Notes: generated by a model from the letters alone, not told the origin. Shown: positions 1 through 8,279, counted from the first letter of the stretch. The stretch: DNA of 64,000 nucleotides from Brevibacillus brevis (GCF_001039275.2 NZ_CP030117.1:4092001-4156000); one strand, 5' to 3'. Made by a program: numbers and translations.

Positions 1-1186
1 CGACGCGGTAAAAACGGTCAAACAAGTGTGGCAGGTGCTCAGGGGAAATACCGATACCGGTATCCTGAACAATGACTGTCAAATATTGATCATTCTCATT
101 AAAAAGCCGGAGATAGATGGCTCCTGGGCTCGGCGTAAATCGGATTGCATTGGTAAGCAAATTCACCAAAACCTGTTTGATTCGATTGGCATCCGCGGAT
201 ATGGTTGTCTGATTGGTCAATACATCTAGTTGAATAGAAATACCTTTTTCTTCCGCGATTTGCTCCATAGCTGCGAGGAGTTTTTTTGCTAGGTCTGCCA
301 TATTAGTAGGCTCTTTTTTTAATGGCAATTCTCCTGCTTCTGCTAATGACAATGTTCGCAGATCTTCTACTAATTGGTTTAGCCGAATGAGCTCGTCCTG
401 TAGCGGCAACAATGTCTCGGGCGGTATCATTTTCCCCTGCTGTTGCAGTGAATCCAGCTTCCCTCCAATAATGGTAAGGGGAGTCCTAAGTTCATGTGCG
501 ACGTCCGCGGTTAGATTTTGACGTGCCTTTTCAGCTTGCTCTAGTTTTGTTGACATCACATTGATTGCATTCGCAATTTTGCCGTATTCATCGTGCGTGT
601 TTACATTGGTTTGAACGCCAAATTCTCCTTTTCCTAACTGCTCAATCACGGGAAGTAGCGCTCGCAGCGGAGAGGCCAACCAGCGTGATAATTGGTAGGT
701 GATAATAAGAGAGATGAGTATGAGCAACGCACCGCTAACAAGTAAGATGATCACGACGGATATTGGTATGCCAATCATGATTTTATTTAAGTTTGCAACT
801 TCTGGATCATAATAAAAAAATTGACCGACGATTTGCTCATTGATCATGATTTCTTTATGAATACCCAGGTGAGTTATTAACGTTTCAGGTGAGTCTCCCA
901 GATAACAAATGACGTTTTGATTACTGTCCATGACAATGATGCTCGGATTTTCCTGGTGAATATCTTGTAAAAGATTGAACTGTTGAAGCTTATCCCATGA
1001 ATACTTGTTGTCTAGATAATAGTTCGATAATTTGTTTGTAAGTAATCCAACTTCTTTTCCCCTTGTTTCATTTATGCCCGCGTCAATCGCGTTCTTCACA
1101 ATAAGATGAGTAAGGGTAATAAATATGATGCTAATCCCCACGACCGTAGAAGTCATTGTCAGGAAAATTTTCCAGTGAAACTTCAT
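1..1186 (-). CDS. Sensor histidine kinase (partial, C-terminus off the window)
   Basis: Membrane sensor kinase that should phosphorylate the response regulator encoded just upstream. The ATG at 1186-1184 overlaps that gene's stop by 4 nt. An N-terminal membrane helix, an extracytoplasmic segment of about 130 residues and a second helix (about residues 145-170) lead into a HAMP linker. The H-box reads DVAHELRTPL, the N-box VNLLTNAIRFTP and the G1 box QDTGIGI. The frame stays open to base 1, just after the FDRFY motif, so the ATP lid and G2 box are missing only because the window ends. The signal sensed is unknown. Confidence 0.93.
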   Translation of the reverse strand, partial: MKFHWKIFLTMTSTVVGISIIFITLTHLIVKNAIDAGINETRGKEVGLLTNKLSNYYLDNKYSWDKLQQFNLLQDIHQENPSIIVMDSNQNVICYLGDSPETLITHLGIHKEIMINEQIVGQFFYYDPEVANLNKIMIGIPISVVIILLVSGALLILISLIITYQLSRWLASPLRALLPVIEQLGKGEFGVQTNVNTHDEYGKIANAINVMSTKLEQAEKARQNLTADVAHELRTPLTIIGGKLDSLQQQGKMIPPETLLPLQDELIRLNQLVEDLRTLSLAEAGELPLKKEPTNMADLAKKLLAAMEQIAEEKGISIQLDVLTNQTTISADANRIKQVLVNLLTNAIRFTPSPGAIYLRLFNENDQYLTVIVQDTGIGISPEHLPHLFDRFYRV

Positions 1187-1872
1187 GGCTGGTCCCCAAA
1201 TCGATATCCGAATCCGTATACGGTTTGAATGTATCTTGGATTCGAAATATCGTCCTCTATTTTTTTTCGCAATCGGCTAATATGGGCATCCACTGTTCGC
1301 TCCTCGTTAAATAGATCGTCTTCCAATGCAGCCTTTAAAAGCTGAAGACGGCTGTAGACAATACCAGGCTTGTCGGCCAGCGTCAATAAGAGCTTGAATT
1401 CCGTAGGCGTCAAACTGATTTCAACTCCACGCTTCCAAACCTGATACTGCGAACGGGAAATGGTTAGGTCGCCTCTTACCAAATGTTCCTCGAACGAGGG
1501 GCTGCCATCTATCCTGCGCATCACCGAACGAATGCGCGCCAATAATTCTCGCAATGAAAAGGGTTTTGTCAGGTAATCATCGGCACCGACCTCGAGGCCG
1601 ACTACCTTATCCATCTCGTCTGCCTTTGCGGTCACCATAATAATGCCGACCCGGCTCTTCTTCCTCAGTTCACGACAGACATCCAGCCCGCTCATACCGG
1701 GCATCATCCAATCAAGCACGACCACAACCGGATTTGTTTCTTTCGCTTTAGCCAATGCCTCCGTTCCTGTTCGAGCCGTAACAACCTTGAATCCTTCACT
1801 CTGGAGAAATGAACGCATAAACTCAAGGACCTTTTCCTCATCATCCACCAGTAGAATGGTTTGGTCCATCAA
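1183..1872 (-). CDS. OmpR/PhoB-family response regulator
   Basis: DNA-binding response regulator, 229 residues. The receiver domain (about 3-115) has the acidic pair D10/D11, the phospho-acceptor D54 in VLDWMMPG, T81 and K103. A winged-helix effector domain fills about 130-227, ending in the typical YIQTVYGFGYRF. It is the first gene of a two-gene operon and overlaps the kinase start by 4 nt (ATGA), so the two are probably translationally coupled. Either of two adjacent ATG codons could start it. Its targets cannot be read from the sequence; the small membrane proteins transcribed divergently from 2056 are possible ones. Confidence 0.95.
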   Translation of the reverse strand: MMDQTILLVDDEEKVLEFMRSFLQSEGFKVVTARTGTEALAKAKETNPVVVVLDWMMPGMSGLDVCRELRKKSRVGIIMVTAKADEMDKVVGLEVGADDYLTKPFSLRELLARIRSVMRRIDGSPSFEEHLVRGDLTISRSQYQVWKRGVEISLTPTEFKLLLTLADKPGIVYSRLQLLKAALEDDLFNEERTVDAHISRLRKKIEDDISNPRYIQTVYGFGYRFGDQP

Positions 1873-2055
1873 TCTCCCTGCCTTTCCAAAGCCTCTCTTT
1901 CGTTAGTATATCCTATAGAATATAACGCGTCATAAATGTCATGAAAGCCGCAACGGATCGTCATAAGTTCACAACATTTTTTTGTTACGGTTAACGGGAG
2001 CTAAGCTGCTCGCTCAAGAGCATTTGGCACTTATATTTGATAGAGGGTGATTACG

Positions 2056-2562
2056 ATGGCATATAGGCTTAGTCAAAAGAAAAAAAGCTTTCTAGTGGCG
2101 ATACACGTTATTGCAGTTGCTTCCTGGATCGGCGGAACATTGGGGATGATGCTGTTTGGTTTTTATTTACAAAATGCCGCTAATGGTGAACAGCTTGCTT
2201 ATACATTGGTGAACATGGAGGTAATTGATGAAAATTTGCTTAAGTATCCTGCATTGTTGAGCTTGCTTACCGGCATCATGTTATCTGTGTGGACCCAATG
2301 GGGGCTTGTCAAGCACTACTGGGTCATGGTGAAACTTGTCTTGACGATTATGACGATATTGATCGGCATTTTCTTTCTAAACGATTGGACAGCTTCACTT
2401 GCCGAAATGGTAGAAAAGATGGGCTTTTCAACCTTGCAAAATCCGGATTTTCAAAATACATGGTTGTCCATCATCATCACGGCAAGCTTCAACTTGTTAT
2501 GTTTAGTGCTGATGGTCTTTCTTACTTATTTCAAACCATTCGGAAAAACCAAAAAGAAATAG
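2056..2562 (+). CDS. DUF2269-like integral membrane protein
   Basis: Small membrane protein of about 168 residues with four predicted hydrophobic helices. It opens with the motif HVIAVASWIGGTLGMM, which resembles DUF2269-family proteins. I chose ATG 2056 because AGAGGGTG lies about 6 nt upstream; an in-frame GTG at 2047 would sit inside that ribosome site. It is divergent from the two-component system and followed by a second small membrane protein. The family's function is unknown, and any link to the neighbouring sensor kinase is inferred from position only. Confidence 0.7.
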   Translation: MAYRLSQKKKSFLVAIHVIAVASWIGGTLGMMLFGFYLQNAANGEQLAYTLVNMEVIDENLLKYPALLSLLTGIMLSVWTQWGLVKHYWVMVKLVLTIMTILIGIFFLNDWTASLAEMVEKMGFSTLQNPDFQNTWLSIIITASFNLLCLVLMVFLTYFKPFGKTKKK

Positions 2563-2596
2563 CTGCTCGAATCCAACGGAAAGGAATTGATTTTAT

Positions 2597-2995
2597 ATGG
2601 CATTATCGAAAGTTCTAAAAGACAACTTTCTTCTCATTCTTGGTCTAGGTGCTTTGGCGCTTATTCGGCCACTCATGAAAATGATCGGGTTCATGAACAT
2701 AATCGGTCAGCAATTTGGCGCTATTTTGATGACGATCCTTATCTCATTGGCTTGGCTTGTCATCGTCGTAAAGAGAAAAGTCCCCAATCCAATCACCGTT
2801 CTTGTTTTTTCTGGTATGAGTTATGCCTTATTCGTAATTATTTTAAGCGGTATCTTATCGCCCATTCTCCTGGGGAATTTGCAAGGCCCTTTGACTAATC
2901 CACTTGCAATTGTCAGTGTTTTCATCACCAATGCGATTTGGGGCTTTGTTATAGGAGGAATTGCTAAAGCCACAGGCCGTGTACAGAGGTGCTAG
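2597..2995 (+). CDS. Small hydrophobic membrane protein, unknown
   Basis: A 132-residue protein with about four hydrophobic helices and a basic C-terminus. I do not recognise the family. It starts 34 bases after the DUF2269-like gene, with AAAGGAA about 10 nt before the ATG, so the two are probably one transcript. The glycine-rich final helix (FVIGGIAKATGR) is the only distinctive patch. No terminator hairpin is visible right after the stop. Confidence 0.6.
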   Translation: MALSKVLKDNFLLILGLGALALIRPLMKMIGFMNIIGQQFGAILMTILISLAWLVIVVKRKVPNPITVLVFSGMSYALFVIILSGILSPILLGNLQGPLTNPLAIVSVFITNAIWGFVIGGIAKATGRVQRC

Positions 2996-3470
2996 ATAAA
3001 ACCGGCTTATGTTTGTAACGTGATGTTGAAAGGGAGGGAGCAACAAACTTCAAACGAATTTAATACGGATTAATCCCTTCCAAACATAATGACGCTAATA
3101 GAAATTAGCCTTGGGAGGTTCTTTTATTCAAAAAATGAAATCAATGGAAAAAAAGTGATAAGTGCCTTTTTGAAAAAACGAGAGGGCTGGATAAAGCTGG
3201 GTTAAAGACCTTCAGCCCAGTATTTGGGCATGCGGGAACCAAGGAATTGCCTCAGCTATTGCGTTCTGCCATACTCTACTGCATGCAAGCTCCACAAGTG
3301 CACTGGTGTTTACCATCCCAAGGCTCATCGGAGCTAGACCTTTACATGCTATCGTCATATTTAACTAAGGCGTGGTGACCGTAAATATTTATAGGCCATC
3401 CCTTACAGGGTGGCCTATAAATTTGCTTGACAATCATGTTTACTTGATTACAAACGCTGTCTCCGCTCAT
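2996..3470. other. 475-base stretch without a supportable gene
   Basis: No convincing gene. A frame opens at ATG 3089 and runs 38 codons to 3205, but has no ribosome site. Just after it, another plus frame stays open for about 80 codons (about 3136-3380) without a start codon, and encodes FSPVFGHAGTKELPQLLRSA. This could be a decayed gene or transposase remnant, but I cannot name a family. The right end holds a terminator for the minus-strand operon. Confidence 0.4.
3388..3422 (-). terminator. Intrinsic terminator of the ECF41 operon
   Basis: Long inverted repeat TTTATAGGCCA...TGGCCTATAAA with a short loop, about 50 nt past the stop of the DUF6220 gene. Read on the minus strand it is followed by an A/T-rich tail (ATAAATATTT). 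Confidence 0.6.
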
Positions 3471-3884
3471 CTATTCTTTCGTTTTCGTCATTTCCCTCAT
3501 AATCAACATCGAGTTCCAGAACAAGCCTAGCGAGATGACGGGATGTGCCGCTGCCGCGAATCCGATTTTTTCCGAGAAGACAGCCGTCGCGAAGATCAAA
3601 AGGGTTAGGCCGATCAGTACCAAATTCTGAATTTTTATGCCCTTGGGCAGTATGGCCGGAAAAGACAATATAAACAACAATACGGGGATAGGCGCGAAGT
3701 ACATGGCGAAATTACCGTGCATCCTCCATTGAGTCGAATCTACGAACAGCGCGAGTCCAGCCAAGAACACCTGTACCGCGACGCAGATCGAAAAAAGCAC
3801 GTTCAATATTCTAAAACCTAACCGTGCGTATTGAGCGGCTGCCGGCAGCGAAGAGCTTGTTGCGGCCATTTTGCGTACTTCCAT
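3471..3884 (-). CDS. DUF6220-like four-helix membrane protein
   Basis: A 137-residue integral membrane protein with four hydrophobic segments. The patches VQVFLAGLALFVD, MHGNF and AAAHPVISLGLFW match the layout I know for DUF6220 proteins. It is the last gene of the ECF41 sigma-factor operon, 15 bases after the VOC gene. The family's function is not established. Its place in an ECF41 regulon suggests a membrane partner of the oxidoreductase system, which is inference. Confidence 0.65.
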   Translation of the reverse strand: MEVRKMAATSSSLPAAAQYARLGFRILNVLFSICVAVQVFLAGLALFVDSTQWRMHGNFAMYFAPIPVLLFILSFPAILPKGIKIQNLVLIGLTLLIFATAVFSEKIGFAAAAHPVISLGLFWNSMLIMREMTKTKE

Positions 3885-3899
3885 CGTTTCATTCCTCCC

Positions 3900-4622
3900 T
3901 TAGACTGGCCTTTCGGAAACAGCGCGAATGAAGTAGGGGTACGGATCCAATTGAAACTCCCCTTCTTTAGGATCGAGAATCGTCATTCGAATAGGGTGAA
4001 CTTCCGGAATCTTCATCGAAGGATACCACCCGATGGCCATATCCCCAAGGATGAACATTCCGTGCTCGTCACCGAGCATCTGAAACGTCTTTCCGTCCCC
4101 GTTATAAGGCATGACGTCAAATCGAGAATCTAGGCGCTGAATTGCCTCCGATACGCTGCCGCGAAGCGGAAAGCCGATCTCGCTGACATTCAGAATGGAT
4201 TCGTGATCAAAAGGCTCTGTTGAGGCATTGTCCATTCGATGCCGAGCGATGAGCTCCACCAGATTCCCCGAAGGATCTTCGAAATAGAAGGCATGCGCAT
4301 CCGTTCCTTCGAAATAAGCGATATCTTCGTTTGCCTGGATTCCTGCGAAGGGAAGGGGCGCAGCGGAAAGCACCTGACAGCCTTTGGCCAGAAGCCAACT
4401 TTTCGCTTCGCGAATTTGGTTCTCGGGGATATTCATTGCCAAATGGTAGGACGGCGGTAAGCTTCCCTCCTCCTCGTGAACGAAAGTCAATCGCGTTCCC
4501 CCGGTAACGATCGTGATTGAATGTTCCGTTATATCTGCTAAAACAAATCCAAGTCTTTCTGTGTAGAACACCTTCATTTCAGCTAACCGGGTAGTTTTCA
4601 GTTCCAATTCGATGATTCTCAT
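3900..4622 (-). CDS. VOC-superfamily (glyoxalase/dioxygenase fold) protein
   Basis: A 240-residue vicinal-oxygen-chelate protein. Residues 1 to about 128 form a complete VOC module, including a typical HAFYFEDPSGNLVELIAR end. Residues about 140-240 look like a second, more divergent VOC half that begins with SEIGFPL. It overlaps the sigma-factor gene by 4 nt, so it is translationally coupled to it. VOC proteins include glyoxalases, ring-cleaving dioxygenases and drug-binding proteins, and the substrate cannot be predicted here. Its operon suggests a redox or detoxification role. Confidence 0.8.
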   Translation of the reverse strand: MRIIELELKTTRLAEMKVFYTERLGFVLADITEHSITIVTGGTRLTFVHEEEGSLPPSYHLAMNIPENQIREAKSWLLAKGCQVLSAAPLPFAGIQANEDIAYFEGTDAHAFYFEDPSGNLVELIARHRMDNASTEPFDHESILNVSEIGFPLRGSVSEAIQRLDSRFDVMPYNGDGKTFQMLGDEHGMFILGDMAIGWYPSMKIPEVHPIRMTILDPKEGEFQLDPYPYFIRAVSERPV

Positions 4623-5506
4623 CTTACAGCCTCCTCCAGATACTTGAGTTTGTCAGGATTTGCAACTGCATAGATGGAATGAATCCTATTGTCCGAAGCC
4701 TCGAACGAGTAAACGTAAGCAATACGTCCGCCGATCATCATTACGATTCCCGGGCTTCCGTTCACCGTCGTGATTATATAGGAATAGTGGCTGTCAGGAC
4801 GCCCGAACCAATCCATCCATTGCATATAAAACGGAATGACTCGTGACACTCCGACGACGGGCCGCTGTGCAGCCGGCGCCTTGCCACCTCCATCTGTATA
4901 ATGGACGGCGTCAGGAGACAGCAACTGCAACAGGCTGTTTGCATCGCCCGCGATCACGCTTTGGATGAATTGCCGCACTTGCGTCTCCGTAACGGTGCTC
5001 GTTGCTAAGTCCGGCGGTTCATGGCGGATACCTTTCTTGGCCCGATGGAAAATTTGCCTGCAATTGAAGCTGCTTTTCCCCACCATGTTGGCAATTTCAT
5101 CGTACGGATATTGAAACATTTCCCGCAGGAGAAACACTGCCCGCTCGACCGCGCTTAGCTGTTGCAAAAGCATCAAATAGGCCGTTGAGATCGTTTCCCT
5201 TTGTTGATAAATTTCAGAAGGGTCCAAGCTTACGCCTTCAAGATGCACGAGTGGCTCCGGCAACCAGGTCCCCACGTAAACTTCCCGTTGTTTCGCGGAC
5301 GATTGCAACAGGTTCAGGCAACGGTTCGTTACGATTTTGCACAAGTATGCCTTTTCGTTCCGGATATTTGCGTCCATAGGCAATTGACTCAACGCCAGGA
5401 AAGCATCCTGTACGATGTCTTCCGCATCCATGACGCTTCCCAACATTCGATACGCCAGTGAGAACAATAACATCCGATAGGTTTGATATAGTTGTTCCGT
5501 GTCCAT
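4619..5506 (-). CDS. sigJ: ECF41-type RNA polymerase sigma factor (SigJ-like)
   Basis: Extracytoplasmic-function sigma factor of 295 residues. Region 2 covers about 10-75 (MLGSVMDAEDIVQDAF) and region 4 about 110-162 (LSAVERAVFLL...YDEIANMVG). A SnoaL-like C-terminal extension follows at about 172-290. The three ECF41 signatures are all present: WLPEP at 81-85, DGGGK at 205-209 and NPDKL at 283-287. In ECF41 factors the extension replaces a separate anti-sigma factor and controls activity. It is the second gene of a four-gene operon behind a matching ECF41 promoter, which suggests autoregulation. The start has AGGAGG nearby. Confidence 0.92.
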   Translation of the reverse strand: MDTEQLYQTYRMLLFSLAYRMLGSVMDAEDIVQDAFLALSQLPMDANIRNEKAYLCKIVTNRCLNLLQSSAKQREVYVGTWLPEPLVHLEGVSLDPSEIYQQRETISTAYLMLLQQLSAVERAVFLLREMFQYPYDEIANMVGKSSFNCRQIFHRAKKGIRHEPPDLATSTVTETQVRQFIQSVIAGDANSLLQLLSPDAVHYTDGGGKAPAAQRPVVGVSRVIPFYMQWMDWFGRPDSHYSYIITTVNGSPGIVMMIGGRIAYVYSFEASDNRIHSIYAVANPDKLKYLEEAVR

Positions 5507-5533
5507 ACAGACCTCCTTTCCGAAATCGTCCGA

Positions 5534-6808
5534 TTAGTGAGCGAGAATATGGAGGGAAGCTCGCTTCGCGCTTGCTGCCGCCCCGCCTGCCAAATATTCA
5601 CCGTGTGACACCCAATCTCCAGCCACGTACAAGCCCTTGATCTGAGGGACGGCAGGACCCGGATTCTCGACCCGCTTCATATGTGGAAAGTCATGAACGA
5701 CCGTCATCTTGGGCAAATACTGCTCCGCCACCACTTCTCGTCTCCAACCGGGATGAACGAGATCCATTGCTTGCTCAAGTTGTCTGCGGTCTCCTTGCGC
5801 ATCGCTTCCTTGCACTTGGAACTTGATCAATTGAAACACTTGAACGTCATCGTTCTCGCTGAGCTCTAGCCCTTTGATTCGTGATTGGTTGATCATAAGG
5901 ACCGGTTGATCGATGCCGTAGACGAATTGATGCTGTGGTACAGGAAGTCGACGGAGCCCAATATCCAAACAAGCGGCCGTGATCGGAATGGCCTGCTGCT
6001 CCCACGTCTGCAACGAAGTCAGTTCGACAGATGGAACCAGCCTGCTCGCTATCTGCGGCGATGTCGTCAGGATCACGTAGGGAACCTCAATCGTTTCGCC
6101 ATTCTCGCAGCGAACTCGTTGCACCCGTCCGACATCATGCTCAACGATGTTGACTTTCCTACCTGTAGCCACTACCACGCCCAGCCGACGTGCTTCCGAA
6201 CACATTTCCTCGATCAGGGATCCCCAGCCTTTCTTCAAATAATACACTCCCGTGATGGAACGTTGCATCTGTCTGAACAAGGGTCCCGCCACTTGTAAAT
6301 CCGGAGCTTGCACGTATGTTCCTCCTCGGGCCAGTACGTACAGAAGATGACGTACCATCGGGCTTCCCACGTGCTCCTCCATCCAGTCGCGCAGACTCAT
6401 GTGTGGAATCGTGGCCGTGTCAAGTTTGAGGATCTTCAAGAGGATGGCTCCGAACCTGTATTTGTCCGCCACCGTTAACAAGGGAGTCTTAAGCAGCGAA
6501 CTGACCGCAGCCGGAAAAGGGTGCACCTGCTCTTTCCAAATTCCGTACGGGGTGAACTCGTCGACTTTTCGAAAAATATCCGGATTTAAGTTTAATTCCC
6601 GGAAAATGTCGTACGCATCCCCGGCATAGAGTGCATGCGAACCCAAATTGAAGCGTATTCCGTCCTTCTTGTTCGTGATTGCCCTTCCCCCCATCTGATT
6701 CTGACTTTCCAAAACTACGACGCGTTTTCTTCCTCTTGCTAAATAAAGAGCTGCGGTCAGTCCGGCAATACCTCCACCAACAACGGCCACATCATACTTT
6801 GCAACCAT
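5534..6808 (-). CDS. FAD-dependent oxidoreductase (phytoene desaturase/protoporphyrinogen oxidase-like fold)
   Basis: A 424-residue flavin amine-oxidase-fold enzyme. The N-terminal dinucleotide-binding motif is VAVVGGGIAGLTAAL followed by an acidic strand end (VVLESQNQMGG). The C-terminal FAD-binding patch is GLYVAGDWVSHGEYLAGGAAAS. It is the first gene of the ECF41 operon, 27 bases before the sigma factor, with AAGGAGG before the ATG and a promoter at 6845-6871. Oxidoreductases are the usual targets of ECF41 factors. The substrate is unknown; the resemblance to carotenoid desaturases reflects the fold only. Confidence 0.85.
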   Translation of the reverse strand: MVAKYDVAVVGGGIAGLTAALYLARGRKRVVVLESQNQMGGRAITNKKDGIRFNLGSHALYAGDAYDIFRELNLNPDIFRKVDEFTPYGIWKEQVHPFPAAVSSLLKTPLLTVADKYRFGAILLKILKLDTATIPHMSLRDWMEEHVGSPMVRHLLYVLARGGTYVQAPDLQVAGPLFRQMQRSITGVYYLKKGWGSLIEEMCSEARRLGVVVATGRKVNIVEHDVGRVQRVRCENGETIEVPYVILTTSPQIASRLVPSVELTSLQTWEQQAIPITAACLDIGLRRLPVPQHQFVYGIDQPVLMINQSRIKGLELSENDDVQVFQLIKFQVQGSDAQGDRRQLEQAMDLVHPGWRREVVAEQYLPKMTVVHDFPHMKRVENPGPAVPQIKGLYVAGDWVSHGEYLAGGAAASAKRASLHILAH

Positions 6809-6844
6809 TCGAAGAAACCTCCTTCATGTGCTGTCATTAAACAA

Positions 6845-6871
6845 GACAGGAAGGAGGTCGAAGATGTGACA
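6845..6871 (-). promoter_or_regulatory. ECF41-type promoter of the oxidoreductase-sigJ operon
   Basis: On the minus strand TGTCACA (6871-6865) is followed after exactly 16 nt by TGTC (6848-6845), 37 nt before the start codon. The known ECF41 target consensus is TGTCACA-N16-CGTC, so only one -10 base differs. The operon encodes its own ECF41 factor, which supports autoregulation. Confidence 0.8.
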
Positions 6872-6925
6872 AAGTGGGAAGAACCGTATTACAAATAGTG
6901 GTAAGGTGGAAAGTGGAGATAACTA

Positions 6926-6954
6926 TTGACAGGTCAACAGTCGGAAACTAACAT
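6926..6954 (+). promoter_or_regulatory. Sigma-A-like promoter of the AraC-family gene
   Basis: TTGACA (6926-6931), 17-nt spacer, TAACAT (6949-6954), about 92 nt before the AraC-type start. The -35 lies inside a small inverted repeat, TTGAC-AG-GTCAA, which could bind a regulator. Confidence 0.55.
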
Positions 6955-7045
6955 TTTGTGCAAAAAAGTACTGTCATCACAGAGCATAAGAAGACAGGAT
7001 TTGGGTTCCTAGAGTCAGTATCATTTAAATTGGGAGTTGAACCTT

Positions 7046-7900
7046 ATGGCATTGGTCGAATCATTGCAGAAGGCAATCGATTACATGGAAGAACATTTGC
7101 TAGAGCAACTGACGATTAAAGTGATTTCCAAACAGGCGAATCTATCTCCTTTTCATTTTCAACGCACCTTTATGATATTGACAGATTTAACTGTCGGTGA
7201 TTACCTCCGGCGACGCCGTTTAACGTTAGCGGCACAAGAGTTAACCAGCACGGTATGTAAAATTATCGACCTTGCCTATAAGTACGGCTATGAAACTCCC
7301 GAAGCTTTTTCAAAAGCTTTCCGTAAACAGCATGGCATTACTCCAAGTGAAGCTCGAAAAGGGATCGGAAAGCTGCAATCTTATAACCGCCTGACGATTC
7401 AGGTGAGTTTGAAAGGAGCAGAACCCATGAACTACCGCATTGTTGAAAGAGAGGCTTTCCAGGTAGTAGGCGTAAAACGGATATTTCCTTGCGGCGAGAA
7501 GGCGGAAGGTCCGGGTATTCCAGAATTTTGGGCTGAAGTGAATATAAACGGAACGGCCAACCAGTTGATTCAAATGCTCAACGGTGAGATAAAAGGTTTA
7601 TTGGGGATGAGCATCTATAAAGAAGAGATAAGCACGACTGATTACTGGATTGCTGCTGAACATGTCGGAGATGTGCCGGAAGGTTTCGCGTATTTTGATT
7701 TCCCTCCATCGAAATGGGTAGTTTTTGAGGTGCAGGGGGAATTTCCGACCTCAATTGTAAATACTTGGAAACAGATCTATTTGGAATGGATCCCTTCTAA
7801 CGGATATATGCTTGCTGAACTTCCGGCTATAGAGGCTTATATTAGTCCCGATCTCAATAGTCCGAATTCCACGAATGAAATCTGGCTTGCCGTTAAATAA
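7046..7900 (+). CDS. AraC-family regulator with GyrI-like effector domain
   Basis: A 284-residue transcription regulator. Residues about 5-105 carry two AraC helix-turn-helix motifs (SPFHFQRTFMILT and YGYETPEAFSKAFRKQHGITPSEAR). Residues about 125-284 form a GyrI-like/AraC effector-binding domain that ends in an acidic EIWLAVK, as in Rob/SoxS-related drug sensors. I chose ATG 7046 because GGGAG lies 9 nt upstream; a TTG at 7037 is too close to that site. It is divergent from the ECF41 operon, whose regulation it may influence (inference from position). The ligand is unknown. Confidence 0.88.
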   Translation: MALVESLQKAIDYMEEHLLEQLTIKVISKQANLSPFHFQRTFMILTDLTVGDYLRRRRLTLAAQELTSTVCKIIDLAYKYGYETPEAFSKAFRKQHGITPSEARKGIGKLQSYNRLTIQVSLKGAEPMNYRIVEREAFQVVGVKRIFPCGEKAEGPGIPEFWAEVNINGTANQLIQMLNGEIKGLLGMSIYKEEISTTDYWIAAEHVGDVPEGFAYFDFPPSKWVVFEVQGEFPTSIVNTWKQIYLEWIPSNGYMLAELPAIEAYISPDLNSPNSTNEIWLAVK

Positions 7901-7911
7901 TTGAAGCAGAG

Positions 7912-7944
7912 ACCACCGATCCAGATTGCATGGCGGTGGTTTTT
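7912..7944 (+). terminator. Intrinsic terminator of the AraC-family gene
   Basis: Stem ACCACCG/CGGTGGT followed by TTTTT, starting 12 nt after the stop codon. Confidence 0.8.
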
Positions 7945-8016
7945 ACAAGTTTGTAATTGAGTTTTACCACGAGGGAGAAGTAATAATAGGGTTAGAAAGT
8001 TCAAAAATCCAAACAT

Positions 8017-8046
8017 AAAGGCAGCCTTAACGATGGGCTGCCTTTT
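8017..8046. terminator. Second, bidirectional hairpin terminator
   Basis: Perfect 10-bp stem AAAGGCAGCC/GGCTGCCTTT with a 9-nt loop and T-runs on both strands. It sits between the AraC-type gene and the minus-strand topB remnant. Confidence 0.7.
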
Positions 8047-8125
8047 CTACGCTAACGGGTAGAATAGCATAATGATATTTAAGGTTTATAACACGGTATG
8101 AGAATCTACATAAGAATACTAATAG

Positions 8126-8279
8126 CTAGTCGACCCCCAAATCATCTAGACTCGCTGTATACTCACCGGTTTTATCGAGTTCAATCAAACTCACGTTAAC
8201 TTTTTTAATCTTTAGGATCTATTGCGGCGGCAATATTTCGTCCCATGTCAGGCTTTTCCGCAATAATGAGTGTCTTCAA
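8126..8279 (-). pseudogene. topB: Remnant of DNA topoisomerase III (topB)
   Basis: From TTG 8279 the minus strand encodes KTLIIAEKPDMGRNIAAAID followed by PK, the characteristic N-terminus of topoisomerase III (toprim start with the IAEKP motif). The frame stops after about 24 codons. A second frame then runs LKIKKVNVSLIELDKTGEY to a stop at 8126 and does not look like the following part of TopB. The gene has therefore lost nearly all of its roughly 700 codons. The downstream piece may come from another gene joined by a deletion. The stretch 7945-8338 holds nothing else except the hairpin at 8017. Confidence 0.7.

Noticed and set aside
3089..3205. 38-codon open frame as a small protein gene
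   Set aside because: It has no ribosome site and no recognised family, so it is described only as part of the gap.
3388..3422. Inverted repeat considered as an insertion-sequence end
   Set aside because: There is no partner repeat or transposase nearby, and its position just past the operon end fits a terminator.
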